Source: Lepidurus packardi (Eukaryota; Arthropoda; Branchiopoda; Notostraca; Triopsidae). Taken from it: 64,000 nucleotides of DNA. Within the stretch, counting starts at the first letter, position 1; every line of letters starts with the position of its first letter. The notes beneath the pieces are model-generated. The model did no database searches. It had not been told where the DNA came from and worked only from the letters and a program-made list of their open reading frames with translations. Position numbers and translations under genes: made by a program. Of this stretch, positions 35,735-47,094 are shown in pieces. The stretch is from positions 1,286,375 to 1,350,374 of the forward strand of contig JAKZAN010000002.1 of NCBI GenBank assembly GCA_023053545.1. The letters run 5' to 3'.

Positions 35735-37150
35735 CGTGCTGCAACGAAGAGATTTTATTGTACGGGAGAGGTCAGTTGGATCCAGCAAATTAACGGTCGT
35801 TCGACAAGGACAGAATTTTGGTGCGCCATAATTATCTTTGCATTGGCAGTTGAATTTTTTAAATAAATCATCCTCAGTTAAGGGCTGTGGTTCGTCTTCC
35901 ATAGGGATAGCCTCCTCGTTGACTGCTTAAATGATTGAAAAGTAAAAATCAATCAGCAATTTAGGAGGAAGAATCAAAATGCGTACCCATGTCTGCATCA
36001 GTGAATTGTGGTTCAGCGGACTGAATCGCTGACTGGTCATCGCGTGGTCCCGCTTGTGTTTCTGTTTTGAATAATTAGAGTAGTCACCTTCGCGTTTTTC
36101 TTTGCAGCAGTATGGTAATAAACTTACCCATGTTCTCATCGATAAGATCGCAAGTCCTTCCGTTATGGCACAAAGCCGACCAACACGGAATGTCAGCCTT
36201 CTTGCATTCACATTCCTTACTGTTTATACATGACTCCGTGCAGTCACACATGATTCGGTTATTCTGGGTTGGGAGGCCTTTCCCTACATGTAATTATATA
36301 TTGTTGTATGGAACGGGATTAAATGATATATTCACAAAATTGATTTACTTTTTGAACAGTTCTTGCTGCAAGTGCATTCCATATCACGGAATGCTCGACA
36401 GGAACAATCTTCTGCCACATCGCAGACTTCAATGCAGTCACACCCATTCGAAGATTTTTTTGCTTGATGTTCTGTACCGCAGAATAAGTTTGACATTGTT
36501 ATATTCATTTGCAACTCACTTAATTCTCGTGCTTCGGCATTGTTGCAAGCTTGTTCGCCATGGCAAAGTTCGGTACATCTCCGTGAGGCCTGCATGCACT
36601 TGCAAAATTTTTTCAAACACATCTTACGGCAGCTACAAGAAGTCGCATCTGGATCATAAATAAATAAGTCGGGACTTTAAGCCTTGTATCTCTCTTAAAT
36701 AATTTATGTGCTTACCAGCTTGATCCCAAAAATGGTCTTCAGAGACTTTCAAACAATATTGTAGTCCTTGCTCCGACAACACCTGCATTTCATCTACCGG
36801 AATGGATCTGTACGGTTCGTGATATTCAGGTTTGCAATAGTCGTTCGAATCGTCAGAGTTCACATCTCTTAAAAGAAAAACAAAACCTTACCCACTTCGC
36901 CCCAAAACAAAGTGAAGAAATTACCAGCAAGGTTATATGCGGAGCCCATCACGTCGTTTATTTTAAACCTCAGAGCTTGAAAGTATAATTGTGTAACTGC
37001 CATACTTGTTTCAGAAAGCGCCTGGTTTTGGCAGTACCTTCCACCATGACAAGCCGATGTGCAATTTTTTAACGTTCGGTTACACCTGCACCGCTTAGTT
37101 TCACAATCACTTTTACACTCGCAAATGTCTACTTTGCTTTTACCGCCGTA
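35735..37150 (-). CDS. Multi-exon protein with CXC-type cysteine clusters
   Basis: At least five minus-strand exon-like segments each carry the same module, C-x-C...C...C-x-C....C...CH....C. They read CECKSDCETKRCRCNRTLKNCTSAC (about 37120-37050), CLKKFCKCMQASRRCTELCHG (about 36615-36555), CDCIEVCDVAEDCSC (about 36445-36400), CDCTESC...CECKKADIPC (about 36250-36190) and FNCQCKDNYGAPKFCPC (about 35855-35805). Such CXC clusters bind zinc and DNA and occur beside the transposases of several DNA transposons and in EZH2/Tesmin-like proteins. I see no nuclease core. Splice sites were not all resolved. Confidence 0.5.
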
Positions 37151-37159
37151 AAAAAGTAA

Positions 37160-37690
37160 AAGTAGAGAAAGGACTATTCACAGCTAGTTCACGACAAAAA
37201 GAGAAACCACTTAATTTATTACATCAACAAGCTTATTATTTTATACAATTTTACGAAAGGTCTCTCAAACTTTTCAAAATCATAAGCAAGATTTTTATTC
37301 AATCAAATTTTACAATATTGTCTCAATTCTTGAACAATATAGGGCTATTACCGATAGAGTTCTAACTTTTGGGAACCAGAGTTCGGTATTGTGTAGAAAA
37401 AGCCCCTTCTCATAGCATGTTCACAGCACAAAGATAAACCACTTAATTTATTACATCAACAGGTTAAGTATGCTATTAAATCTTATAAAAACTCTCTCAA
37501 AACATGACGCTTATGGGGAATTCTTGAGCTATATGTTTACCCAATAGTTCGAACTTATGCTGGGTAGCTCAAGTTCAGTATTATGTAGAGAGAGCACTTT
37601 TTCCATCGCATTTTCAGAACAAAAAGAAACCAGTTAATTAATTTCATCAAGTTTATTATTCTATCATATCTATCGGTTTTATTTAATACG
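37160..37690. repeat. Right arm of long inverted repeat
   Basis: Reverse complement of the 32262-32625 portion of the left arm over 37165-37510 at high identity, then a more diverged second unit (37510-37690) that includes the mirrored agttcgaact and gctcaagttcagtatt phrases. Confidence 0.85.
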
Positions 37691-37694
37691 CGAA

Positions 37695-38240
37695 TACAAA
37701 GAGACCGAGCAACGCGGTCTCCTTTTCTTAACAACAACAAAAAAGTTTATTAACACTTTATTCACTATTTTAACTGCATGAACAATACATGAAACGCAAC
37801 GGTGTAATCACTAAGAAAGGGTTACATTCACAAGTACAAACTTGAATAGAAAGTAGGAGATTTGACACAACGAAGGTCTATGTTTGGATGTCGAATGAGA
37901 AGTTTTAAGCATCCTTCGATTTCTATGAAATATATAAATACAAAATAGATTTAAAATGAATCTGTGTCTGTCTAAGTTAAGTAACTTCACATAAGTTCAC
38001 TAAATCTTTTCCGTTAAAAGAGATACCATTTGTTTATATTTTCGTTCACGGGTTGAATAAAGAAAGAATAACAATTTTAATAAGCTTTATACTGGAGAGA
38101 AAATACAATTAACAGCGACTCCAACGGATCATGTTTGCAAGTAGATAAAGTCACACCCATAGCTACACCCTTCTTTTGGAAAATGCCACGCCTCTGCAAA
38201 ATGTGTCACGTCAAATATAAAGTTCATACTTTTAAGCATC
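37695..38240. other. No recognisable gene
   Basis: AT-rich DNA between the inverted repeat and the hAT fragment. Confidence 0.5.
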
Positions 38241-38345
38241 GAACTTGGGCAGATGCCTCGCGTCCCAAGTTCAGTGTCTACCCAAGTACGAACTTGGGCT
38301 GCCCGAGCTCGAACTCGGCCAGATATCGAACTTGGGTCGCAACAG
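38240..38345. repeat. Cluster of aagttcgaactcggg-type palindromic words
   Basis: gaacttggg, cccaagttca, cccaagtacgaacttggg and gagctcgaactcgg occur together within 100 bp, the same vocabulary as the ends of the inverted-repeat block. They sit at the truncated 5' end of the hAT fragment. Confidence 0.7.
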
Positions 38346-38359
38346 TCTCGTGTTAAGGC

Positions 38360-39635
38360 CGAAACCCAACATTGCGTCCAACTTAAATGTATTTGCCATT
38401 CTCTCAACCTCGTTGTGAAGCATGCGTTTGAGGCTATGCCATCCAGCATTGGATTTTTATTGACAGAAATTCCTTCCTTCTTCTCGAAGAGTCAGATAAG
38501 ACGTGAGGATTTCCTTAGTTTGTTTGAAAGAATGGACCTAAATAGTGACAGGCAAGATACCCCAACTCCTTTTCAGAAGTACTCTGTTACTCGCTGGTTA
38601 GTGCGAGGCAAAGTCTTGTACAACCTGCTGGTAAACTGGCAGGAGTTGAAGGCCTACTTTAGCCAAATGGAACTCAAAGCTCCGGCTAGTGTGAGATACA
38701 AGGTTTCGTCGATCAGCGATATGCTGAAAGACGACTCCGTGTACCTCCTGATTGTGTTTTTGACGCCTATCGTGAGGGAATTTGAGCAAATTAACGCACT
38801 ATTCCAAAGTGCCAGTGTGGATCCCGAAAAGCTTGTTCGTGAGCTCTCTCTCCACCACAAAAGTGTGAAGGATAGAGTTTTTGACGTCAGAGGGTATCAA
38901 AAACCTCTTTCCCGTGTAGATTTCGGAGCGAAATTTTCTTTTGAATGTGGAGCGTTTATCCAAAATCAATCTTGCGGCACCAAAGAGGGTGCTGAAAAAA
39001 TTGTTGAGACTGTCCAAGGGACATGTTTGAAGTTTCTCTTGGAACTTATTTCTCAAATGGAGTCTCGTCTTCCGGAAAATACGGAAATATTTCGTGGATT
39101 GTCGTATCTGTCGCCAAGTCGAGTCCTTTCTCAAGTGGACAAAGTAAATTTTGGTGAGCTACCTCTGAGACACCTAATGGGAACAAATGCCCAGTTAATA
39201 GAAGACCAGTACAGAAAAGTTAGCCTTATCATCTGGACTGACACGGATCTTTTTAAAAATTCAACCATTTCCAAAGACGCAGTCAAGTTCTGGGCCTCAG
39301 TCAGAAGCTATCAGAATGTACTAGGAAGTTTTGCTTTTAGGGAGTTAGCTGACTATTGCTTGGCCTGCTTATCTCTGCCCATATCTAATGCTTTCGTAGA
39401 GAGAGTATTTTCTCAAGTCACCTACGTGAAGAGTAAACGTCGTAATAGAATGCAGATAAAAATGCTCGACTCAGTTGTTAGAGTGAAGTCGTACCTTTCA
39501 AGTAGAGGTTTATGTTGCAAGGAATACACTGTGTCGGCTGGAATGGTTCCGCAATTTACCAGCAAAATGTACGGTGAGAATATTGATGGTGAAACTGAAG
39601 ATCAAGATCTCTCAATTTTGTTACATTTTGATTAA
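38360..39635 (+). pseudogene. hAT transposase, N-terminally truncated
   Basis: Matches the same hAT group as the intact element at 57847 from CICHSLNLVVKHAFEAMP onward, through the helical insertion domain to the C-terminal dimerisation region LADYCLACLSLPISNAFVERVFSQVTYVKSKRRNRM, where the ERVFS glutamate is the third catalytic residue. The BED finger and first two catalytic aspartates are missing. The open frame starts at 38253 inside repeat sequence, so that start is not genuine. The frame is otherwise open to TAA at 39633-39635. Confidence 0.85.
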
Positions 39636-39639
39636 TGAT

Positions 39640-40009
39640 CTGTTTAATCCATGCAGTACGCAGTTTCCGTATTTGTTGCATCATTAGTATCGTTTTTTTC
39701 TGCGTGTAAATGCATGATTGTATTTTTTTGCTCTGCACGTGTTTCCAACTTTCGTTAAACATGAAAAACACTCGCATGTAATCTTATTAATTGAATCTCT
39801 TTCACGTGCAATTTCATTTGCGATGTATTAATCCCAAAGGAAGTTCCTATGGGTTTCAATTCCCCAAAAAATAGTGATCTCGTTTTCATAATAAAATGAT
39901 TTAATCGGATGTTTAACATTCTTTTGGAGAGCTTGTGTTTCATGACTCGTACAATTTTAATTCTGGGTTTTTCTAACATTGTATTAATTAATACACTAAT
40001 GCATAATAT
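39640..40009. other. No recognisable gene
   Basis: AT-rich sequence between the hAT fragment and the 5' LTR of Gypsy-A. Confidence 0.6.
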
Positions 40010-40541
40010 TGTCACGGCTATATTTCGCATTGCTTGCTTTTCTCACGCTTTGCTAATCTTTGCAGCCAACTTAGCCCAGAGCTAAGCTGATCCCTGACCC
40101 CATGTACTGGGTTACCTACATGGTGTCGCTTTTCGCTAAACTTCGCAGCTTAGTTAGCACGGAGCTTCGGTGATCCCTGACCCCATGTGCCGAATTGCAA
40201 TCCTGCTGACGGACATGGTGTCGGATAGAGCACCGGAGCTACGTGGGATTGCATGCCCAGCTTTGGCGAATTGTGCCAAGAAGAGTTTAGTTGGTTAGAG
40301 AGTTGAAGGACTAGCCGGTAGTCTGTTAGTGGGAGCGTAAGAGAGTAGTCTGGTAGAGAGAGTCGAAGGGTAGAGTCTTGAGTAGTGTTGTTATGTCCTA
40401 GTCCTCTGTTTTTCATGTAGTGTTTTCGTCCTCTTAACTTTACCACTGTAATCTTCCCGAATACAGTTCTGTAAATCCACCTTTCCCGAACATACTCTAA
40501 TTCCTGACGGATTTGATGCCCTGTCAGATTTAGACGTGACA
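40010..40541 (+). repeat. 5' LTR of Gypsy-A
   Basis: 532 bp, starting TGTCACG and ending CGTGACA (perfect 7-bp inverted ends). The U5 side carries the A-type variant ctctgtttttcatgtagtg near 40400, which differs from the B-type LTRs at 50849 and 62632. Confidence 0.93.
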
Positions 40542-40543
40542 AT

Positions 40544-40561
40544 TGGTGCATCGACCGGGAA
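40544..40561 (+). promoter_or_regulatory. Primer binding site, tRNA-Gly
   Basis: TGGTGCATCGACCGGGAA, 18 nt, is the exact complement of the 3' end (with CCA) of a tRNA-Gly(GCC). It starts two bases after the LTR. The match ends at the base before the copy of A58, the usual 18-nt limit. Confidence 0.92.
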
Positions 40562-40629
40562 AGGTGGTTTGATTGGTAAAGTTAGGCTACGTGTTTTGTG
40601 TTAGAACCTAACTAGGACTTGGGGGTTTC

Positions 40630-42201
40630 ATGAGTGACACTGGGGCGATCCCGAAGACCGAGGGAACCGGTAAAGGCGTTCCTTGCCCGAATCGCCAGGG
40701 TACACGTATCCCAGGTGCCCCAACGTTGCCCCCAAGGGAGTCATCGTTCGCCCGTTCCGTGTCGGTACGCCGTCAGCCCGGAGAAAAGCGGAAGGAAGCA
40801 GTCACTCCCTCGTGGCTCCACTCTAAAAGCGCCGAACGAGCCATTGCTGCCTCGAGCCCACGGAAACCTACTCTGGAAGCGCAAGAGATTCCGTGGAGTT
40901 CAGCTGACCCGTCCGAAGACGACGAAGCCGAACGCCCCCAGAGTCCGGATCTAGACCTCACCTGCTACGCCGTTCCTAGCGAGCCGGAATCCAGCCCGGA
41001 AACCCCTCGCAGGAGGTACCAGTTCTCCGCGGTACGGGAAGAGTTGGAGGCGATTGAAAGGTCGACTATTGAAGCCGGCCGTACCACCCCTTCACCGCGA
41101 AGATCCGTTGTGAGACTCGTAGACCTCCTTGCCGAGCCAAACAGCCCTACATCAACCATGGCAAACCCCGGTGCGCCCGGTAGGTTGCGTAAGGCGGTGA
41201 GTGCCCCCCGATTTTCTGGGGCTCACGATGAGGACGCTATGCGGTTCCTCCAAAAATATGAGCAGGTGGCGATTTACAATGGATGGAATGAGAAAGATAA
41301 ACTGGAGTGTTGGGCTACGAGCCTGGACGGTATGGCCGATACATGGTACGCCAACCGGTACCCCCTTGATGGCCCACTCCCTACCTCCTGGAATGAACTA
41401 AAAGAGGAATTCCGAAAGTTTTTCGTCCCCCAAGGTCGAGTTTTCCGCAGCAACGCCAAGTTGCAAATGCGGGTGCAGCGTTCGGAAGAGAGTGTCAACG
41501 AATATTACATGGACGTAGTCAACATGTGCCGGGAGATTAATCCCGGCATGTCCGAATATGACAAACTCAATCACCTCTTCCGAGGCCTACGGCCTGGTCT
41601 AGTGGAGCCGTTGTCACGCTTAAACGTGCAAACGTGTGACAAGTTTCTTGAAGAGGCTAACTTGCTTGAGTTCAGCCAGGAAAGGAGCCGAGTTTCTCAA
41701 GCCTGGTGGACAAACGTGATCCGTAGCGAAGAAGCCGAAAAACGTGCCGCGGTGGCTGGTGTTGGTGTGCGAGGGCAAGGTTCGTTTACCCCTTTTGCCC
41801 CAACGGGTCGTGAAAATCCTAAACCCAGCTCAGGATCGGAATCCAGTGCCATTGCGGAGGCTCTCTGCAAACTCGCCGGTGAATTCCAGCAGTTCCGCGA
41901 AAGTTTCGCGAAACCGCAAGGTAAGGTTGGCCGTCCCTATTCTCCCAATCGTTCTTACTCCCCAAATTCCCGCACGCATGATGGGAAACCTATTTGCTAT
42001 CGCTGTCAGAAACCAGGGCACATTGCACGTTACTGTGTCAACCCTGAGTCCAGGGAGCGTGGTCAAGACCACAAGGGAATCTGGAAGGGGAAAGGGAATA
42101 AAGAATCTCAGAACAGGGATAAGGGTGGCAAGTCGAGATTGGATAGACCATCAGGACGGCGCTCGGATAGCGATAGAGAAGATTCGTGTTCGGAAAACTA
42201 A
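40630..42201 (+). CDS. Gag of Gypsy-A
   Basis: 523 residues. A disordered, Pro/Ser-rich N-terminus (1-180), then a retrotransposon capsid domain (about 190-340) with APRFSGAHDEDAMRFLQKYE and W-rich helices, then a CCHC knuckle CYRCQKPGHIARYC (about 457-470) and a basic tail. It builds the virus-like particle and packages element RNA. ATG at 40630. It overlaps pro-pol by 16 bases in the -1 frame, with an A-rich GGAAAAC just before the stop that could serve as a slip site. Confidence 0.92.
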   Translation: MSDTGAIPKTEGTGKGVPCPNRQGTRIPGAPTLPPRESSFARSVSVRRQPGEKRKEAVTPSWLHSKSAERAIAASSPRKPTLEAQEIPWSSADPSEDDEAERPQSPDLDLTCYAVPSEPESSPETPRRRYQFSAVREELEAIERSTIEAGRTTPSPRRSVVRLVDLLAEPNSPTSTMANPGAPGRLRKAVSAPRFSGAHDEDAMRFLQKYEQVAIYNGWNEKDKLECWATSLDGMADTWYANRYPLDGPLPTSWNELKEEFRKFFVPQGRVFRSNAKLQMRVQRSEESVNEYYMDVVNMCREINPGMSEYDKLNHLFRGLRPGLVEPLSRLNVQTCDKFLEEANLLEFSQERSRVSQAWWTNVIRSEEAEKRAAVAGVGVRGQGSFTPFAPTGRENPKPSSGSESSAIAEALCKLAGEFQQFRESFAKPQGKVGRPYSPNRSYSPNSRTHDGKPICYRCQKPGHIARYCVNPESRERGQDHKGIWKGKGNKESQNRDKGGKSRLDRPSGRRSDSDREDSCSEN

Positions 42202-43895
42202 AAAGGGCGGCTCCGGGGGGCGGAGTCGCCCAGGTCATTGAGATCCCCCTCTTATGTGTGTTTTGTCCCAACCTCGTCAGAGAAAAGATAGTGTGTAATG
42301 GAGTCGAAACGATAGCCATCATCGACACTGGTGCGGCCGTGAGCGTGGTTTCTGCAGATTGGGCCTTACGTACCCAGGCGCAGCTGGTAGCCTGGGAGGG
42401 ACCCGAGAAAGTTGTAGCAAACGGCGAGCGTGCTCAGATTCGAGGTGGTGTGAATATCGGGGTTCGACTCGCAGGGAAGGAGGTATACACGAAAGCCGTT
42501 GTCTTTAACAACGGCTTGGCAGAACTGATCATAGGCAACGATTTGCTTAGGCAATTAGGTGATGTGACCCTCCGATATAGGGATGATGGGTTTACCCTCG
42601 CAGGTCATCGGGAAAGTGAGGAAAAGCCCATCGGAGATAGCGCTAGCAACGTAATTGCACAGGCGACCTGTTGCCTAAAGAGGGTTAAAAACAAGGACAA
42701 AACGGTAGTAGGGGCTACAGACACAGAAATTGGGCCCTCGCCGCAGGGGCGGGACCGAATAGGAGTGTCCACTATCCCCACTAGCCGGTTTTCCTTGTTG
42801 AAAAGAGAAATGGGTACTTGGGAGCGTCACGAAGAGCCAACTAGTCCCGCTAGGGTAGAATCAGACCATTCGGATGTACCATCCATCGCTGCGTTCAGTA
42901 ATGCGATCAGAGTGACATCCATGCTTGAACCAGTTCGCGTGGGTGTGATCATGGCGCCCCTGGATGCGTTAGATCCTCTCGAGAATTTTCAAACTCGCCA
43001 AAATACGACGCGAATGGAGGATTTTGGCGGGGATTTAATTAGCTTTGATAAGGAGTCAGAGAAAGATTTGATTAGCTTTGACGAAGAGGAGGAAGTCGAT
43101 TTAATAAGCTTGGAGGATCCGTCTACGTCAAGGGAGTCCAACCCTACGCCTGCAGATAGTGAGGTAGCAATTCTAGCCTCAAACCCCAAGGCAGATGACA
43201 TCACTGAGCGCGCTGAGAGGCTTCCCCAGAGGGGGAAGAGTAAACAGAAACTCTGCAAAAGAATAGGTGAGCCCCGAGTCCCTCGGGATGGCGCACAGTA
43301 CCGGCCGTCAGGTCATCTCGCCGACGAGAAAATGGCGGAGGCCGTGCAGATCTCCACCACGATTACGGAGGGGTGGGCGTGGTCGTGCCGTCGAGGTGGA
43401 GGTGAGACTCCAAAGGTGAAGCCTGGGATTGAAAGGTCCTCGGCTCCGCCGAGGCCGAAGGAGCCAGATAAAGGGGGAGAGCTTTCTGAATTTTTAGTAC
43501 AATCTTCCACAGCTGAAAAAAGAGAGTCACCGGAAACCCCTTATTGTCCCCATGAGCAAACAGACGAGAAAATAGAACAGGATGCGGTCCTCTTCCCGGA
43601 TTTAAAGATCCACGAAGACGAAGGTACGAGAGTAGAGAAGATAGTTGCCTTAAGGGAGTATAGGATTCCCCCGCGATCGGGAATACCCATTAATGTCCAC
43701 CTTGTGAACCAGGGTTCAGACAAATGGGGCGAATGTAAACTAACACCGCCGTCTGAAGACGAAGCTCAGGATTTCCTGGTAGAACCCGAGAAGCGATTAT
43801 TAATCGAAAAAGGGATCAGCTTAGGTCGAAGCATAACTACCTTTCAGGGTGGGTACGGTCCGGTAATGCTAGTAAACTTTGGTCCGGAGGCATAA
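42186..43895 (+). CDS. Protease and long linker of Gypsy-A pro-pol
   Basis: In the -1 frame to gag. Residues about 38-48 carry IIDTGAAVSVV, the aspartic protease active site, followed by the flap region and the hydrophobic LIIGNDLL. A long acidic linker follows with three repeats of DLISFDE-like sequence (about 278-312). The frame ends at TAA 43893-43895. Pol continues in the same frame straight after, so protease and pol were one ORF split by this single stop. Confidence 0.88.
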   Translation: MFGKLKRAAPGGGVAQVIEIPLLCVFCPNLVREKIVCNGVETIAIIDTGAAVSVVSADWALRTQAQLVAWEGPEKVVANGERAQIRGGVNIGVRLAGKEVYTKAVVFNNGLAELIIGNDLLRQLGDVTLRYRDDGFTLAGHRESEEKPIGDSASNVIAQATCCLKRVKNKDKTVVGATDTEIGPSPQGRDRIGVSTIPTSRFSLLKREMGTWERHEEPTSPARVESDHSDVPSIAAFSNAIRVTSMLEPVRVGVIMAPLDALDPLENFQTRQNTTRMEDFGGDLISFDKESEKDLISFDEEEEVDLISLEDPSTSRESNPTPADSEVAILASNPKADDITERAERLPQRGKSKQKLCKRIGEPRVPRDGAQYRPSGHLADEKMAEAVQISTTITEGWAWSCRRGGGETPKVKPGIERSSAPPRPKEPDKGGELSEFLVQSSTAEKRESPETPYCPHEQTDEKIEQDAVLFPDLKIHEDEGTRVEKIVALREYRIPPRSGIPINVHLVNQGSDKWGECKLTPPSEDEAQDFLVEPEKRLLIEKGISLGRSITTFQGGYGPVMLVNFGPEA

Positions 43896-43898
43896 TGG

Positions 43899-46175
43899 GT
43901 GGCTGCGGGGACAGTTTTAGGCAGTGTCGAAGACCAGGTACCCCACGTAGTGGAAGCAGAGGAAGGAGTAGTTACTGACGAGACCCTGGATGGCTGTATC
44001 TCGGATCGATTAGACGATGATCAAAGGCAAGCGCTTAGAGAGGTGCTAAGTAAGCATCGCCAGTGCTTTGCCGGGGGTTCAGAAGATTTAGGTGCATCCA
44101 ACGTGGTAGAGCACGGAATAGATACGGGTAACGCAAATCCCGTTTCGCAGGTCCCCTACCGGAGCGCCTACAGGGAAAAAGAGCTGATTAGGCAGCAGGT
44201 GGAAGAAATGATAGAGGCAGGGGTGGTAGAACCATCAAGCAGTCCATGGTCTTCCCCCGTAGTTTTGGTAAAGAAGAAAGACGGTACTTGGCGCTTTTGC
44301 GTTGACTACCGGAGGCTAAATTCCGTCACGATCAAGGACGTTTATCCTTTGCCCAGGACGGATGATGCCTTGGACTCCATGCAAGGTTCGAAATTCTTCA
44401 GCACTTTAGACCTCATGTCAGGTTACTGGCAAGTAGGAGTAAAGGAGGAAGATAGGGAGAAAACGGCATTCATAACACCGGATGGCCTATACCAATTCAC
44501 GAAAATGCCATTTGGGCTATGTAACGCACCGGCCACCTTTCAAAGGATGATGGACGTTATCTTAGCAGGTTTCAAGTGGCAAATTTGTCTAATCTATCTA
44601 GACGATGTGGTAATTTTCTCCAAAACTTTCGAGAAGCATGTGGTAGATGTTGACGCCATTTTGGCATGCTTAGGTAAAACAGGACTGAAGTTAAAACCCA
44701 GCAAATGTCACTTTGGCTGCGAAACTGTTCAGGTGCTTGGGCACATAGTGGACCAGGAGGGTATTAGGCCGGATGACGGTAAATTAACAGCCGTCACGGA
44801 TTTTCCAACGCCGGCAAATCTTACGGCGGTTCGTAGCTTCACGAGCCTATGCTCGTACTACAGAAAATTCGTGGAAGATTTTTCAGCTAGGGCCGAACCT
44901 CTCTCAAGGCTTACAAAATTAAATACACCATTTGTATGGGGTGTCGAGCAACAGTCTGCTTTTGAAGACCTCAAGCAAGCTCTTGTTTCGGCGCCTATTC
45001 TAGCTCACCCAGAGTTGGATGGTGAATTTGAGATCCATCCTGACGCATGTGATTTTGGCATAGGAGCGGTTCTGGCACAGCGCCAAAATGGCGAAGAGCG
45101 GGTTATCGCTTATGCGAGCCGGCTCCTTAATAAAAGTGAACGGAATTATTCCACCACCGAGAAAGAATGCTTAGCTCTCGTATGGGCCGTAAAGAAATTT
45201 AGGCCGTATGTTTGGGGTAAACCTTTTAAAGCTGTCACAGACCATCACGCATTGTGTTGGCTAATGACCAAACGGGAGTCCACAGGGCGGTTAGCTAGGT
45301 GGGCCCTCGCTCTGATGGAATACGAGTTTCAAATCGTACATCGGAGTGGGAGGGTTCATAATGATGCTGACCCTCTGTCACGCAACCCCGTTGACCCCCC
45401 AGCTGGAGAAGGCGACGACAACGGCCCGGTAGTGTTCGGGATTGGTGTCCAAGCAGTTGATACTCGTTTAGCTGATGTGGAACAAGAACAACGGTCAGAT
45501 CCGAGATGGGCAAAGCTTATTGCCATCTTGGAAACACTTAATCCGCGGGCCGTACAGAGGCGCCAAGTCGTGCAATACACGATGAAGGAGGGAAAACTTT
45601 TTCGGATTTTAGTGAGAAACGGCGAATGTCGCCTAAGGCTCTGCGTACCTGCTTCTCTCAAAAGGGAGGTTTTGTACGCCTGTCATGACGACGTCACTGC
45701 TGGTCATTTAGGTCTCAAAAGAACCTGGGACAAGATCAGCAAAAGGTACTATTGGCCTAAAATGATCACGGAAGTAGCTCGTTACGTCGCCTCCTGTACG
45801 GATTGTCAAACCCGGAAAGGAGAAGCGACGAAAAAGAAAGGGCTAATGGTCCCGATCAAGGTTGACAGGCCTTTCGAGAAAGTCGGGATTGATCTACTTG
45901 GCGCGTTCCCCGAGACCCCGCGCGGTAACAAGCACATTATTGTAGCAGTCGACTATCTAACGAAGTGGGCTGAGACCAAGGCTGTCCCATCAGCTTCGGC
46001 CGAGGAAGTTGCCAAATTCTTCGTGCAACAACTCGTGTTGAGACATGGGGCACCGGAGACTTTGTTAAGCGATAGAGGTACCTGCTTCACAGCAGAGTTT
46101 ACCGAGGAGCTGATTAGGGTCATGCAAACTAATCACGCTACGACTACGGCCTACCATCCCCAATGTAACGCTTAA
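43899..46175 (+). pseudogene. Reverse transcriptase, RNase H and integrase of Gypsy-A (interrupted)
   Basis: Same frame as protease. Reverse transcriptase: VKKKDGTWRFCVDYR, FSTLDLMSGYW, MPFGLCNAPATFQ and YLDDVVIF. RNase H: HPDACDFGIGAVLAQ and TDHHALCW. Integrase: zinc-binding HDDVTAGHLGLKRTW and C-x-x-C, then the first two catalytic Asp in GIDLLGAFP and LLSDRGTCF. A frameshift near 46170-46180 ends the frame right before the catalytic Glu, which lies in the next frame. There is no ATG. The listed start follows the stop at 43895. Confidence 0.9.
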
Positions 46176-47008
46176 CCGAGCGTCTCAATCACACGCTAGC
46201 GGACATGCTTTCGATGTACGTAAGCAGCAACCATCGTGATTGGGATGATTGTTTAGACGCTGTGACCTTCGCGTACAATACGGCGAGGCAGGAGTCCACC
46301 GGGTACTCCCCATTCTATCTCCTCTACGGGAGGGAGCCAAAACTCCCACTCGATGTGGCGATGGGTGCCAATGCCGAGGTAGACGAGATGGAAGACTCCG
46401 CTGACATAAGCAGGGCAGGTCAAATGGCCAGTCGTATAACGAAAGCTTTTAGCGTTGTAAGACAGCGCCTGGGTAAAGTTCAGGCAAAACAAAAGGAGCG
46501 TTATGACGAATCTCACGAGGAGCGTTTCTACGATGTAGGGGATGTTGTATGGGTTTATACTCCGGTTCGGAAAGTGGGGAAGTCGGAAAAACTTCTCCAT
46601 CGCTTCTTTGGCCCATATAAGATTCTCCGTAGAACGTCTCCTGTAGATTACGAGGTCCAGGGGGTCAAAAGACGGAAATCCGACATAGTCCACATTTCGC
46701 GCCTCAAACCCTTTGTGGACAGGGTTAACGACTTTGATGAACCAACTATGTTCGTCAAGTTGGGAGACGAGCGAGATCTCGAAGTGCGCAATCGGACACT
46801 CGAGGTATCGGGTGAAGCTAGCGAGTTGGCGATAGAACCTGCTGACTTGCTTACCCACGAAGCGACCGGGGATGACAACGTAAACCCTCCGGAGCCTGAG
46901 GCTCGCGTTACGGAGAGAGTAACGGACAGTGCTCGCCCGGATGAGCCCGTGGGTTTACGACGATCTCAAAGGAATAAGGGGAAAGTCAGGTTCTATGGGT
47001 GCGTTTAA
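46176..47008 (+). pseudogene. Integrase C-terminal part of Gypsy-A
   Basis: After the frameshift, the frame begins with the catalytic Glu context (TERLNHTL) and runs through FAYNTARQESTGYSPFYLLYGREP and the GPY/F module (HRFFGPYKILRR) to an acidic, then basic, tail with stop at 47006-47008. Confidence 0.88.
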
Positions 47009-47094
47009 CGGGGAGGAGGGTTTAACGAGGAGCAACGGCGTTCTGGTTTTGGCAAGCTTAAGTAAACAAATGGAAGGTAGGGCCCCGTAAATGG

